A stretch of 7,192 bases of DNA from Candidatus Hydrogenedentota bacterium (GCA_903922535.1 CAIXUF010001217.1:1-7192), one strand, 5' to 3'. Shown: positions 1-6,977, counted from the stretch's first letter. The notes: a model not told the origin generated them from the sequence alone. Made by a program: numbers and translations.

Positions 1-2
1 GC

Positions 3-1199
3 GGCGGCGGCGGCAATGGTCTGGCCGGTTCCCAGGGTGCCTATGGTTCCGTTTCGACTCCCGGCGCGGGTGGGATCGGCGGTGACGGCCAAGCTTCACT
101 TGCAGGCTTGCTCGGCAGTGGCGGCGCGTCCGGTGCAGCCGGGCCGGGTGGTTCGGGCGGTGCCGGTGGCTTGGGTGCTGCGGGAGGTGCGGGCGGTACG
201 GGCGGCAGCGGCGCTTCCGGCGGCGGTCTGATCGTTCTTTCGGCCCGGGGCCTGCTTGAAGTGAAACCGGGGACGCAAATTAATATTTCAGCGGGGACGC
301 CCAGTTCCGGCGGCGCGGGCGCCAACGGCGGCGCGGGCAGGAGTTCGGGCCAGGCGGGCAGCAATGGCGTTTCGGGGGGTGCCGGCGGCGCGCCGGGCGA
401 TCCCTCATGGGGCACGTTGTCGACGATTTCGGGCCTTCTTACCGCTATCACGGGCGGTACGGGCGGCGCGGGCGGCGCGGGCGGTTCGGGCGGCAAAGGT
501 GGCGGCAGCGGTGCGGGCGGCAAGGGCGGCGACGGCAGTGGCGGCGGTTATGGTGCCCCCGGCATGGTAAAACTGGCCGGGTCCGTGGTGCTTGTTGACC
601 AGGACGGCACCAACACGGCGAAGATTATCGCCGCCAACGCAGGCGGCACGAAGCCCGAACAAAACGGCAAATTCACCATCGTGTCGAACATGACCGCCGC
701 AGCCGTGGCGGCCAACCAGCCGCAGTTTGCCACAGCCAGCACCGTGTCCGGGGCGACCGAAAACGACCCGGTTCTGAAGGCCTTCAACTCTTACGGGCTT
801 GTGGCCACGCCTTTGATTCCCACCCTCACGGGTGGACCGGCACAGAACGGTTGGTGCGCGGCGAACTACTGGAACGAGAGCGCAGTTGAGGCGCTGACTC
901 CCAGCGGCACACTGCCCAATGGTCTTGAGTATTGGATCTTCCCGAGCATATTCGACGGGTTTGACCAGCTCGTAATCAAGAATACGGGCACGGCCACGAT
1001 TGAGGACGTAACGGTTACGGTCGCCGCCAAAGCTCCCCGGCTCATCCGCGGCAGCGGCGGTGTCACCGGCGAACTGCCTGCGGGGAGTTCTTGGACGACC
1101 ACCGTGCCGACCGGCACATCGGTTGTTGTCAACCTTGACGGGGAAGGTGCCGGTTCCGACGGGAGTTTCTACCAGAGCAGCGGCGGTCTGGGCGATTTG
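3..1199 (+). repeat. Gly-rich module A (C-terminal part of the unit; 5' end outside window)
   Basis: This is the first copy of a protein-level module that recurs about 2.06-2.11 kb downstream. It has a Gly/Ala/Ser loop (3-218), a hydrophobic strand segment GGGLIVLSARGLLEV (219-263) leading to INISAG, a second Gly-rich loop (about 297-542), then GYGAPGMVKL (543-572). A non-repetitive stretch follows with VSNMTA, G-W-C (849-857), YWN and FDGFDQLVIKNT (951-986). Alternating short hydrophobic strands and Gly-rich turns fit a beta-helix or beta-solenoid-like surface fold, but this is inferred from pattern only. The unit has one Cys (855-857). Its N-terminal section is cut off by the window edge, so further copies may exist upstream. 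I do not recognise a named family for the segment after GMVKL. Confidence 0.7.
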
Positions 1200-4100
1200 A
1201 ACCTGTCCAGCGGGTCCATCGTTGTCGACACCGGCGTTATGGGCGGCGCTGCAGGAACGATGACCGCAGGCGGCACCCCATACACCGCCAGAACGGATAT
1301 TCGTTATGACACGGGCCAGGAAATCGCCGTGTTTGAATTCAACAACGTGACCGTAAGCGGCGTGACTGTGACAGTTACGGGTGGACGCCCCCTGTCCATC
1401 GCCGCAAAGGGTGACATGAACTGGGCCGCCGATGTGACAGTGCCCCCCGGAACGCTGGGCGCTGGCACGGGCGGGACGGGCGGCACGGGTGGCACAGGCG
1501 GCACAGGTGGCGTGGGCGGCACGGGCGGTTCGGGCGGCGCGGGCGGCGCGGGTGGTCGTGGCGGTGGTGCTGACACGATTCGCGGCGCGCAGGGCAACGG
1601 CGAAGATGGATTTCCGGGCCAGGCAGGCAGTTCCGGCACAGTCGGCAAGATCGGAAGCAGCGGTTTGCCCGGCAATGACGGCAATTCCGGTGTTCGCGGG
1701 TTTGGCAATAACGGCTCCAGCGGCGCGGGCGGTTCCGGCGGCGCACAGGTGGTTGGTGGCGCGGGTGGCGCGGGTGGTTCCGGCGGCGCGCAGTATGCCG
1801 GCGGCGCTGGCAAGGATGTGAGCATAGGCCTTACCGCAACACCGACGGCCGGTGGTGCCGGCGGGTCCAACGCGGGCAGCGCGGCGGCTTCCGGCAGCGC
1901 AACAGGCGCGCCCCAGGCGGGCACGGCCGGTTCGGTCGGCAGTACCGGTTCGGCCGCCACCTATTCAGGCATGGCGGCGGTCGCCAATTCGCTGGCCCTG
2001 TTGGCCGGCAGTGGCGGCGGCGGCGGCGGCGGCGGTGCCGGCGGTGCCGGCGGCGGCGGTGGTGGCGGAGGTGGTGGCGCTTCCGGCGGTTCCGGCGGCG
2101 GCGGTTCCGGCGGTGCGGGTTACGCCGGGGTTCTTGGTTACGGCGCGAGCGCCACGGCCGGCGGTGGTGGCGGCGGTGCCGGAGTCGGCCAGGATGGCAC
2201 AAGAAACAGCACTTACACGTGGCCCGCGTCTCCGGCGGGTGGTGCGGCCGGTGCAACCGGCGGCACGGGCGGTGTTGGCGGCACGGGCGCGCCCGGCGGT
2301 GTTGGCGGCACGGGCGGTGTTGGCGCACCCGGCGGTGGTGCGTTTGTGCTGGCCGCGCGCGGGTTGCTGCGCGTTACGGCCCCCTCCACGCTGAATGTTT
2401 CCGCAGGCGGGTCGACCTCCGGCCTGAGCGGCGGTGCCGCGGGCAGTTCCCCGCTGGCGCCGACCGGTGGCGCTTCAGGGGTTGCCGGCGCCAGTGGCGG
2501 CAGTTCCGGCGGGTTATTGGGCAATTTGTTATACAACGGTGGCGCGGGCGGCGCGGGCGGCACGGGCGGCGGCGGCGCGACAGGTGCGGGCGGCGGTTCC
2601 GGTGGCAAGGGGGGCACGGGCGGCTATGGCGTGCCCGGCATGGTGAAACTGCATGGTTCCGTGGTCCTTGCGGGCAACGTGTCAGTCGTTGCAGGCAATG
2701 CGGCCAGTGACGATCCTGACAGCAACGGCGGTGTTACGGTTATTTCCAACATGACGGCGGTTGCCCGGAACGCCCACAAGCCGGCGTTGGCCACAGCGGC
2801 GCTGGCGCTTGGTGCGGCTTTGGATGACGGCCTGCTCAAGGCGGCCAATCCTTTCACCGGCGGCAAGACGCCGGTCATTCCCAACCTCGACGGTGGTCCG
2901 GCCAGCCGTGGCTGGTGCCAGTCCGGATATTGGAACAGCGGCCAGGAAAATCCCGCCTTCGACACCGAGAGCGGCCTTGAGTTCCGTGTGCTTAGAGTGA
3001 GCGACGGCGGTTCGGCGTTTGACGGATTTGACCAAGTGCTCGTCCGCAACACAAATTCAACGGGTAACATCGAAAATGTCACCCTGATCGTTGGAACCAG
3101 CCTGCCCACGAAGATTGACGGCAACGTCGATACGGCAGGGATCCTGCTGCCGGGCCAGACCTGGACCACGGCGGTTCCGGCGGGTTCGTATGTCAAAGTT
3201 CCCGGCGCTAACGGCACTTCGGCCGACCTTCCCGGCGCCGATTTCGTTGCCGTGCCCACCAACGGTGCTCGGAATCTTGTGGTCCAGTTCCTTGACAAGT
3301 CGACACCGGGATCGGACACGATCACGAGCTGGCTGTGGAACTTTGGCGACGGTTCCACCAGCGCCAGCACCAGCACGGAGCAGGACCCGGTCCATACCTA
3401 CACCACCGCGGGCAGCTTCACCGTGTCGTTGACGGTGCGGAACAGCTTCGGTCCCGCTGTTGAGACCAAGGCCGACTACATTGTGGTGACGGAACCGGTG
3501 GGTCCGACGGCATCGTTCGGCGGAGGCCCAACGACCATAACGCAGGGCGGAACGGTTTGGTTTGGCGACACTTCGACGGCCGGTTCCATGCCCATTTTGA
3601 CATGGGCGTGGAACTTCGGCGACAACAGCGCAATCAGTCCGGCGCAGAGTCCCAGCCACGTTTACAACACGGCGGGCACCTTCGATGTGTCGCTGACAGT
3701 GACGACGCAGGTTGGGCCAAGCACGCTGACCAAACCGGGCTTTATTACCGTGACGGCTCCGATTGAGACCGTTCCGAATGTGGTGGGCCAAACGCAGGCT
3801 GCGGCGGGCACCACGCTCACGGGGGCGAGTCTGACGGCCGGCACGGTAACCACCCAGTGCAGCAACACGGTTGGATCGGGCGTGGTGATCAGCCAGACGC
3901 CCGCGGCGGGCCAGCAGGTGTCGGCCGGCACGGCCGTGGCCCTGGTGGTATCGACAGGGCCGTGTCCCGTGACCGTGCCCAACGTGGTGGGCCAGACGCA
4001 GACGGCGGCGGGGACCACCCTCGCGGGCGCGGATCTGTCGATCGGCACGGTAACCACGCAGTGCAGCAGCACGGTGGCGTCGGGCGTGGTCATCAGCCAG

Positions 4101-6977
4101 ACTCCCGCAGCGAACCAGCAGGCATTGGGCGGCAGCACGGTGGCGCTGGTGATTTCCACGGGCGTGTGCAAGACGACCGTGCCGAATGTGGCCGGCCAGA
4201 CGCAGAGCGCCGCGGGCACCGCGCTTACCGGTGTCGGCCTGGTGAAGGGCACCGTAACGCAACAGTGCAGCAGCACCGTTGCGGCGGGCCTGGTCATCAG
4301 TCAGAATCCCGCGGCGGGCCAGGAGGCGGTGCTTGGCAGCGCGGTGGCGCTGGTGCTTTCCACGGGCGTTTGCAAAACGACCGTTCCGAATGTGGTGGGC
4401 CAGACGCAGTCGGCTGCGGGCAACACCCTCGCGGGCGTGGAACTGGTGACGGGCACAATAACGGCGCAGTGCAGCATCACGGTTGCGGCGGGCCTGGTCA
4501 TCAGTCAGACTCCCGCGGCGGGCCAACAGGCAGCGGCGGGCAGCGCCGTGGCGCTGGTGGTTTCGACCGGCGGGTGCAATGTGACCGTGCCGAACGTGGT
4601 TGGCCAGACGCAGTCGGCCGCGGGCACCACGCTTGCGGGCGCGAATCTTTCGATTGGCACAGTAACCACCCAGTGCAGCGGCACGGTCGCAGGGGGGCTG
4701 GTAATCAGCCAGATTCCCGCGGCGAACCAGCAGGCAAGCTTTGGCGGCACCGTGTCCCTGACGGTGTCGACGGGTCCGTGCAACGTGACAGTTCCCAACG
4801 TGGTTGGCCAGACGCAGTCGGCCGCGGGCACCATGCTTGCGGGCGCGAATTTGTCGGCCGGCGCGGTAAGCACCCAGTGCAGCAACACGGTCGCGGCGGG
4901 CCGGGTCATCAGCCAGAGCCCCGCGGCGAACCAGCAGGCGGAGTCCGGCAGCGCGGTGCTGCTGACGGTGTCAGCAGGCCCCTGCAACGTGACTGTGCCG
5001 GACGTGGTGGGTCATGCGCAGGCCGCGGCGGGCGGCGAAATCGTGGCCGCCAATCTGGTGGCCGGCACGGTAACCAGGCAGTGCAGCGACGCGGTTGCGG
5101 CGGGTTTGGTCATCAGCCAGTCACCGTCCGCGAACCAGCAGGCGCAGTTTGGCAGCGTCGTGGAGTTGACGGTGTCGACGGGGCCGTGCGCTGTGACGGT
5201 CCCCGACGTGGTGGGCCAGATGCAGGATGCCGCGAGCTTGGCGATCACCAACGCGCTGCTCTCGATCGGCGCCATCACACGGATGTACAGCGCCACCGCC
5301 CCCGTGGGACAGGTGATCAGCCAGAATCCCGCCGCGGGCTCGACCGTGCCGACGGGCAGTCCTGTGGACTTGGGCGTGTCGAAGGGCCAGTTGTTTGTCA
5401 CCGTTCCAGATGTGGTGGGCCAGACACAGGTGGCTGCGGACGCCCTGCTCACGGCTGGAAACCTGATGACCGGCGCGGTAACCGAGGCGTGCAGCGACAC
5501 GGTTGCGGCGGGCTTGGTCATCAGCCAGATTCCGGCGGCGGGCCAGCAGGCAACGTATGGCGATCCGGTGGCCCTGACGGTGTCCACGGGATCGTGCAAC
5601 GCGACGGTGCCGTATGTTTTGGGCGAGACGCAGGAGGCTGCGGGGATCCTGCTTGCGGGCGCGGGCCTGACAAGCGGCACAATAACGCAGCAGTGCAGCG
5701 ACACGGTTGCGGCGGGCCTGGTCATCAGCCAAGATCCGGCGGCGAACCAGCGGGTGACCCTGGGCGCCGCCGTGGCGCTGACGGTGTCGACGGGACCGTG
5801 CACTGTGTCCGTGCCCAACGTGGTGGGCCAGACGCAGGATGCGGCGGAGACAACGCTTGCGGGCGCGCATCTGACGGCCGGCACAATAACGCGGCAGTGC
5901 AGCGACACGGTTGTGGCGGGTGTGGTCCTCAGCCAGAGTCCCGAAACGAACGCGCAGGCGCCGCTTGACAGTGCGGTGGCGCTGACCGTGTCGTCGGGAC
6001 CGTGCGCCGTTACCAACGTGACCGTGCCTGATTTGACCGGCATGATGCCGTCGGGCGCGGGCACCGCGCTCAGCGGCGCGAATCTTGTGCTTGGCGCGGT
6101 GACCCAGCAGTGCAGCAATACGGTTGCGGTGGGCCGGGTTGCGGGCCAGTCCCCCGCGGCGGGCGAGCAGGCGCCGACGGGCAGCGCCGTTGACGTGGTG
6201 CTGTCGACCGGGCCGTGCAGTGTGGCGGTGCCCGGCGTGGTGGGCGAGACGCAGGAGGCTGCGGGGATCCTGCTCGCGGGAGCGGGCCTGACAAGCGGCG
6301 CAATAACGCAGCAGTGCAGCAGCACGGTTGCGGCGGGCCTGGTTATCAGCCAGAGCCCCGAGGCGGCGACGCAGGTGACGTTTGGCAGTGCGGTGGCGCT
6401 TACTGTGTCGACGGGGCCGTGCGATGTGACGGTGCCCGACGTGGTGGGCCAGACGCAGTCGGCTGCGGGCACGACGCTCACGGGGGTGAATCTGACGGTG
6501 GGCACGATAACGCAGCAGTGCAACAACACGGTTGCCGCGGGCGTGGTCATCTATCAGAATCCGTCGGCGAACCAGCAGGCAACGTTCGGCGGCTCCGTGG
6601 CGCTGACGGTGTCGTCCGGGCCGTGTCCCGTCGTGACTGTGACGGTGCCCGATGTCACGGGAATGGCCGTTGACGCGGCGCAGTCGGCCCTTACGGCGGT
6701 CGGCCTGGTGGCCATGCTCACGTCACAGGCGAGCGACACGGTGCCTGTCGGATCGGTCATTAGCCAGACACCTTCCGGGGGTGCAGCGGTTTCACCGGGT
6801 TCAACGGTGAATTTGGTTGTCTCGACGGGACCGGCGAACACGGGCTTCAGTTGCAAGGGATGCACTGCGGCCAAGGACAAGTTCACTGCGGACGATCTGG
6901 GCAAGATGCTCGGGGATTTGTTCCTGTCAGGATTGAGTGTCCTGGCACTGGTGGGCATGTCCCGGTTTAGAAAATAG
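3..6977 (+). CDS. Giant Gly-rich/PKD/PASTA repeat surface protein (5'-partial)
   Basis: The frame is open from the first complete codon at 3 to TAG at 6975-6977, giving at least 2324 residues. The start lies upstream: the TTG at 108 sits inside a Gly-rich run of unchanged composition and has no purine-rich site before it. Domains in order are a partial Gly-rich module (3-1199), a full second module (1200-3239), two PKD domains (3240-3758), 15 PASTA repeats (3765-6839) and a CxxC/hydrophobic/basic tail (6840-6974). PKD and PASTA are established extracellular folds. PASTA domains are best known from PknB-type kinases and penicillin-binding proteins, but neither partner domain is visible here. 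I infer a secreted or surface-anchored structural or adhesive protein with the PASTA array as a stalk. A putative terminator follows 36 nt after the stop. The ligand and exact role cannot be read from the sequence. The domain calls are secure; the biological role is not. Confidence 0.93.
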   Translation, partial: GGGGNGLAGSQGAYGSVSTPGAGGIGGDGQASLAGLLGSGGASGAAGPGGSGGAGGLGAAGGAGGTGGSGASGGGLIVLSARGLLEVKPGTQINISAGTPSSGGAGANGGAGRSSGQAGSNGVSGGAGGAPGDPSWGTLSTISGLLTAITGGTGGAGGAGGSGGKGGGSGAGGKGGDGSGGGYGAPGMVKLAGSVVLVDQDGTNTAKIIAANAGGTKPEQNGKFTIVSNMTAAAVAANQPQFATASTVSGATENDPVLKAFNSYGLVATPLIPTLTGGPAQNGWCAANYWNESAVEALTPSGTLPNGLEYWIFPSIFDGFDQLVIKNTGTATIEDVTVTVAAKAPRLIRGSGGVTGELPAGSSWTTTVPTGTSVVVNLDGEGAGSDGSFYQSSGGLGDLNLSSGSIVVDTGVMGGAAGTMTAGGTPYTARTDIRYDTGQEIAVFEFNNVTVSGVTVTVTGGRPLSIAAKGDMNWAADVTVPPGTLGAGTGGTGGTGGTGGTGGVGGTGGSGGAGGAGGRGGGADTIRGAQGNGEDGFPGQAGSSGTVGKIGSSGLPGNDGNSGVRGFGNNGSSGAGGSGGAQVVGGAGGAGGSGGAQYAGGAGKDVSIGLTATPTAGGAGGSNAGSAAASGSATGAPQAGTAGSVGSTGSAATYSGMAAVANSLALLAGSGGGGGGGGAGGAGGGGGGGGGGASGGSGGGGSGGAGYAGVLGYGASATAGGGGGGAGVGQDGTRNSTYTWPASPAGGAAGATGGTGGVGGTGAPGGVGGTGGVGAPGGGAFVLAARGLLRVTAPSTLNVSAGGSTSGLSGGAAGSSPLAPTGGASGVAGASGGSSGGLLGNLLYNGGAGGAGGTGGGGATGAGGGSGGKGGTGGYGVPGMVKLHGSVVLAGNVSVVAGNAASDDPDSNGGVTVISNMTAVARNAHKPALATAALALGAALDDGLLKAANPFTGGKTPVIPNLDGGPASRGWCQSGYWNSGQENPAFDTESGLEFRVLRVSDGGSAFDGFDQVLVRNTNSTGNIENVTLIVGTSLPTKIDGNVDTAGILLPGQTWTTAVPAGSYVKVPGANGTSADLPGADFVAVPTNGARNLVVQFLDKSTPGSDTITSWLWNFGDGSTSASTSTEQDPVHTYTTAGSFTVSLTVRNSFGPAVETKADYIVVTEPVGPTASFGGGPTTITQGGTVWFGDTSTAGSMPILTWAWNFGDNSAISPAQSPSHVYNTAGTFDVSLTVTTQVGPSTLTKPGFITVTAPIETVPNVVGQTQAAAGTTLTGASLTAGTVTTQCSNTVGSGVVISQTPAAGQQVSAGTAVALVVSTGPCPVTVPNVVGQTQTAAGTTLAGADLSIGTVTTQCSSTVASGVVISQTPAANQQALGGSTVALVISTGVCKTTVPNVAGQTQSAAGTALTGVGLVKGTVTQQCSSTVAAGLVISQNPAAGQEAVLGSAVALVLSTGVCKTTVPNVVGQTQSAAGNTLAGVELVTGTITAQCSITVAAGLVISQTPAAGQQAAAGSAVALVVSTGGCNVTVPNVVGQTQSAAGTTLAGANLSIGTVTTQCSGTVAGGLVISQIPAANQQASFGGTVSLTVSTGPCNVTVPNVVGQTQSAAGTMLAGANLSAGAVSTQCSNTVAAGRVISQSPAANQQAESGSAVLLTVSAGPCNVTVPDVVGHAQAAAGGEIVAANLVAGTVTRQCSDAVAAGLVISQSPSANQQAQFGSVVELTVSTGPCAVTVPDVVGQMQDAASLAITNALLSIGAITRMYSATAPVGQVISQNPAAGSTVPTGSPVDLGVSKGQLFVTVPDVVGQTQVAADALLTAGNLMTGAVTEACSDTVAAGLVISQIPAAGQQATYGDPVALTVSTGSCNATVPYVLGETQEAAGILLAGAGLTSGTITQQCSDTVAAGLVISQDPAANQRVTLGAAVALTVSTGPCTVSVPNVVGQTQDAAETTLAGAHLTAGTITRQCSDTVVAGVVLSQSPETNAQAPLDSAVALTVSSGPCAVTNVTVPDLTGMMPSGAGTALSGANLVLGAVTQQCSNTVAVGRVAGQSPAAGEQAPTGSAVDVVLSTGPCSVAVPGVVGETQEAAGILLAGAGLTSGAITQQCSSTVAAGLVISQSPEAATQVTFGSAVALTVSTGPCDVTVPDVVGQTQSAAGTTLTGVNLTVGTITQQCNNTVAAGVVIYQNPSANQQATFGGSVALTVSSGPCPVVTVTVPDVTGMAVDAAQSALTAVGLVAMLTSQASDTVPVGSVISQTPSGGAAVSPGSTVNLVVSTGPANTGFSCKGCTAAKDKFTADDLGKMLGDLFLSGLSVLALVGMSRFRK
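1467..1565 (+). repeat. X-Gly-Gly triplet run (9-nt tandem repeat)
   Basis: Eleven consecutive X-Gly-Gly triplets are encoded, with X = T five times, then V, T, S, A, A, R. The DNA is an imperfect 9-nt tandem repeat built on GGCGGCACG-like units. It opens the long Gly-rich loop of module B. Such runs expand and contract in whole codons, so length changes would keep the frame. Confidence 0.8.
1608..1706 (+). other. Collagen-like Gly-X-Y run within the Gly-rich loop
   Basis: Eleven uninterrupted Gly-X-Y triplets are encoded, beginning GFP-GQA-GSS-GTV-GKI and ending GVR-GFG, with Pro in the Y position twice (GFP, GLP). This is a clear change of register from the flanking X-G-G repeats. It is short for a bacterial collagen-like triple helix, so it may be just another flexible linker. 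The periodicity is directly visible; any trimerisation is inference. Confidence 0.5.
2013..2078 (+). repeat. Polyglycine tract
   Basis: Eight consecutive Gly codons (2013-2036), an A-G-G-A spacer, then ten consecutive Gly codons (2049-2078). The codons are mostly GGC and GGT. The DNA is a GGC-type microsatellite on one strand and is the most homopolymeric part of the protein. It probably forms a flexible loop in module B. Confidence 0.85.
3240..3500 (+). other. PKD domain 1
   Basis: A beta-sandwich PKD domain is encoded. It shows the lead-in DFVAVPTNG...LVVQFLDKSTPG, the signature W-N-F-G-D-G (3336-3353), HTYTTAGSFTVSLTVRN and the closing YIVVTE (to about 3494). All core elements of the family are in their usual order and spacing. 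PKD domains are extracellular spacers or ligand-binding modules. This one joins the Gly-rich modules to the PASTA stalk. The boundaries are good to about 10 residues. Confidence 0.92.
3501..3758 (+). other. PKD domain 2
   Basis: A second PKD domain is encoded in tandem with the first. It has PTASFGGGPTTITQGGTVWF, the signature W-N-F-G-D-N (3609-3626), SHVYNTAGTFDVSLTV and the closing FITVTAP (3741-3761). It leads directly into the first PASTA repeat through a linker of only about three residues (I-E-T), so the two stalk sections are probably rigidly joined. Confidence 0.92.
5621..5730 (+). repeat. Recent direct repeat inside PASTA unit 10 (copy 1)
   Basis: This 110-bp stretch differs from 6242-6351 in unit 13 at 6 positions by hand alignment, much closer than other unit pairs. 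The offset is 621 nt, exactly three unit lengths including one 213-nt spacing. Both copies encode GETQEAAGILLAGAGLTSG followed by ITQQCS. This indicates a recent duplication or gene conversion within the array. Confidence 0.85.
6242..6351 (+). repeat. Recent direct repeat inside PASTA unit 13 (copy 2)
   Basis: This is the partner of 5621-5730, with 6 mismatches in 110 bp. Similarity falls away in the second half of the unit, where unit 10 has PAANQRVTLG and unit 13 has PEAATQVTFG. The homogenised tract therefore covers only about half a unit. Confidence 0.85.
6840..6974 (+). other. C-terminal CxxC, hydrophobic segment and basic tail (putative sorting/anchor signal)
   Basis: After the last PASTA unit the protein ends with TGFSCKGC (Cys codons at 6852 and 6861), a charged linker AAKDKFTADDLGKMLGD, a hydrophobic stretch LFLSGLSVLALVGM (6918-6959) and SRFRK. 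Motif, then hydrophobic helix, then basic end is the general layout of bacterial C-terminal sorting signals such as LPXTG, PEP-CTERM, GlyGly-CTERM and MYXO-CTERM. It has no LPXTG or PEP motif, and the C-K-G-C is closest in spirit to Cys-containing signals such as MYXO-CTERM. The hydrophobic segment, about 14 residues, is short for a full membrane span. A plain C-terminal membrane anchor is the alternative. I do not recognise an exact named family. Confidence 0.6.

Larger units (their letters stand above)
1200..3239 (+). repeat. Gly-rich module B (complete second copy)
   Basis: The module opens with a beta-rich segment (about 1206-1460) containing IAVFEFNNVTVSGVTVTVTG and RPLSIAAKGDMNW, which resembles the strand-rich lead-in of Gly-rich beta-helix-like surface proteins. 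A long Gly-rich loop follows (1461-2330), then GGGAFVLAARGLLRV (2331-2375), a second Gly-rich loop (2409-2621), GYGVPGMVKL (2622-2651), ISNMTA, G-W-C (2910-2918), YWN and FDGFDQVLVRNT (3018-3053). Matching landmarks in module A are offset by 2112, 2079, 2061 and 2067 nt, so the copies are colinear with small indels. The first Gly loop has visibly expanded relative to what remains of module A. It ends near WTTAVPAGSYVKV, just before the first PKD domain. The boundaries are approximate. Confidence 0.7.
3765..6839 (+). repeat. Array of 15 PASTA repeats (68 aa / 204 nt period)
   Basis: Each unit starts with V-P-[ND]-[VL]-x-G and continues through a helix-like AAGTTLAGANL segment, xGTVTxQC, a VISQ-P motif and VALTVSTGPC. 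This is the PASTA family pattern. The first Val codons are at 3771, 3975, 4179, 4383, 4587, 4791, 4995, 5199, 5403, 5607, 5811, 6024, 6228, 6432 and 6645. Twelve of 14 spacings are exactly 204 nt. The two exceptions are 213 nt, just before units 12 and 15, each with three extra residues and a TGM variant of the first loop. Units 1-7 and 9-14 carry Cys at about residues 30 and 65 of the unit; units 8 and 15 lack both. In PknB-like kinases PASTA domains bind muropeptide-type ligands. In a non-kinase array this long, a spacer or stalk role is at least as likely. Confidence 0.93.

Noticed and set aside
108..110. TTG as the start codon of the giant gene
   Set aside because: The same frame is open back to position 3 with the same Gly-rich composition and codon style, and no ribosome binding site precedes the TTG. 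The gene is cut by the window edge.
41..523. Pro/Ala-rich minus-strand open frames (41-523, 1304-1960, 2213-2617)
   Set aside because: They are the exact complement of the Gly-rich coding (GGC read as GCC/CCG). Pro-rich output is expected from that and shows no signal of its own.
3..2621. Mycobacterial PE_PGRS-type protein
   Set aside because: The GGA/GGN-rich style is similar, but strand-forming inserts, PKD and PASTA domains, the C-terminal hydrophobic/basic tail and a group II intron next door do not fit that family.
3857..5968. Long + strand open frame (703 codons) overlapping the PASTA region
   Set aside because: It is a shadow of the array. The 204-nt unit is a multiple of 3, so a stop-free alternate frame in one unit stays open in the next. 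Its translation is repetitive Arg/Gly/His-rich sequence with no recognisable domain.
3057..6550. Several long minus-strand open frames (3057-4526, 5012-6550, 5121-5870)
   Set aside because: They result from high GC and the in-phase repeat unit. The products are low-complexity and mirror the repeat, with no independent domain.
3771..6839. PknB-type Ser/Thr kinase or PBP because of the PASTA repeats
   Set aside because: No kinase or transpeptidase motif occurs in the visible 2324 residues, and the domain order (Gly-rich, PKD, PASTA, C-terminal anchor) is that of a surface structural protein. The unseen N-terminus leaves a small doubt.
3771..6839. CRISPR-like regular repeats
   Set aside because: The 204-nt periodicity is coding, diverged and without separate spacers. 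It is a protein repeat array.
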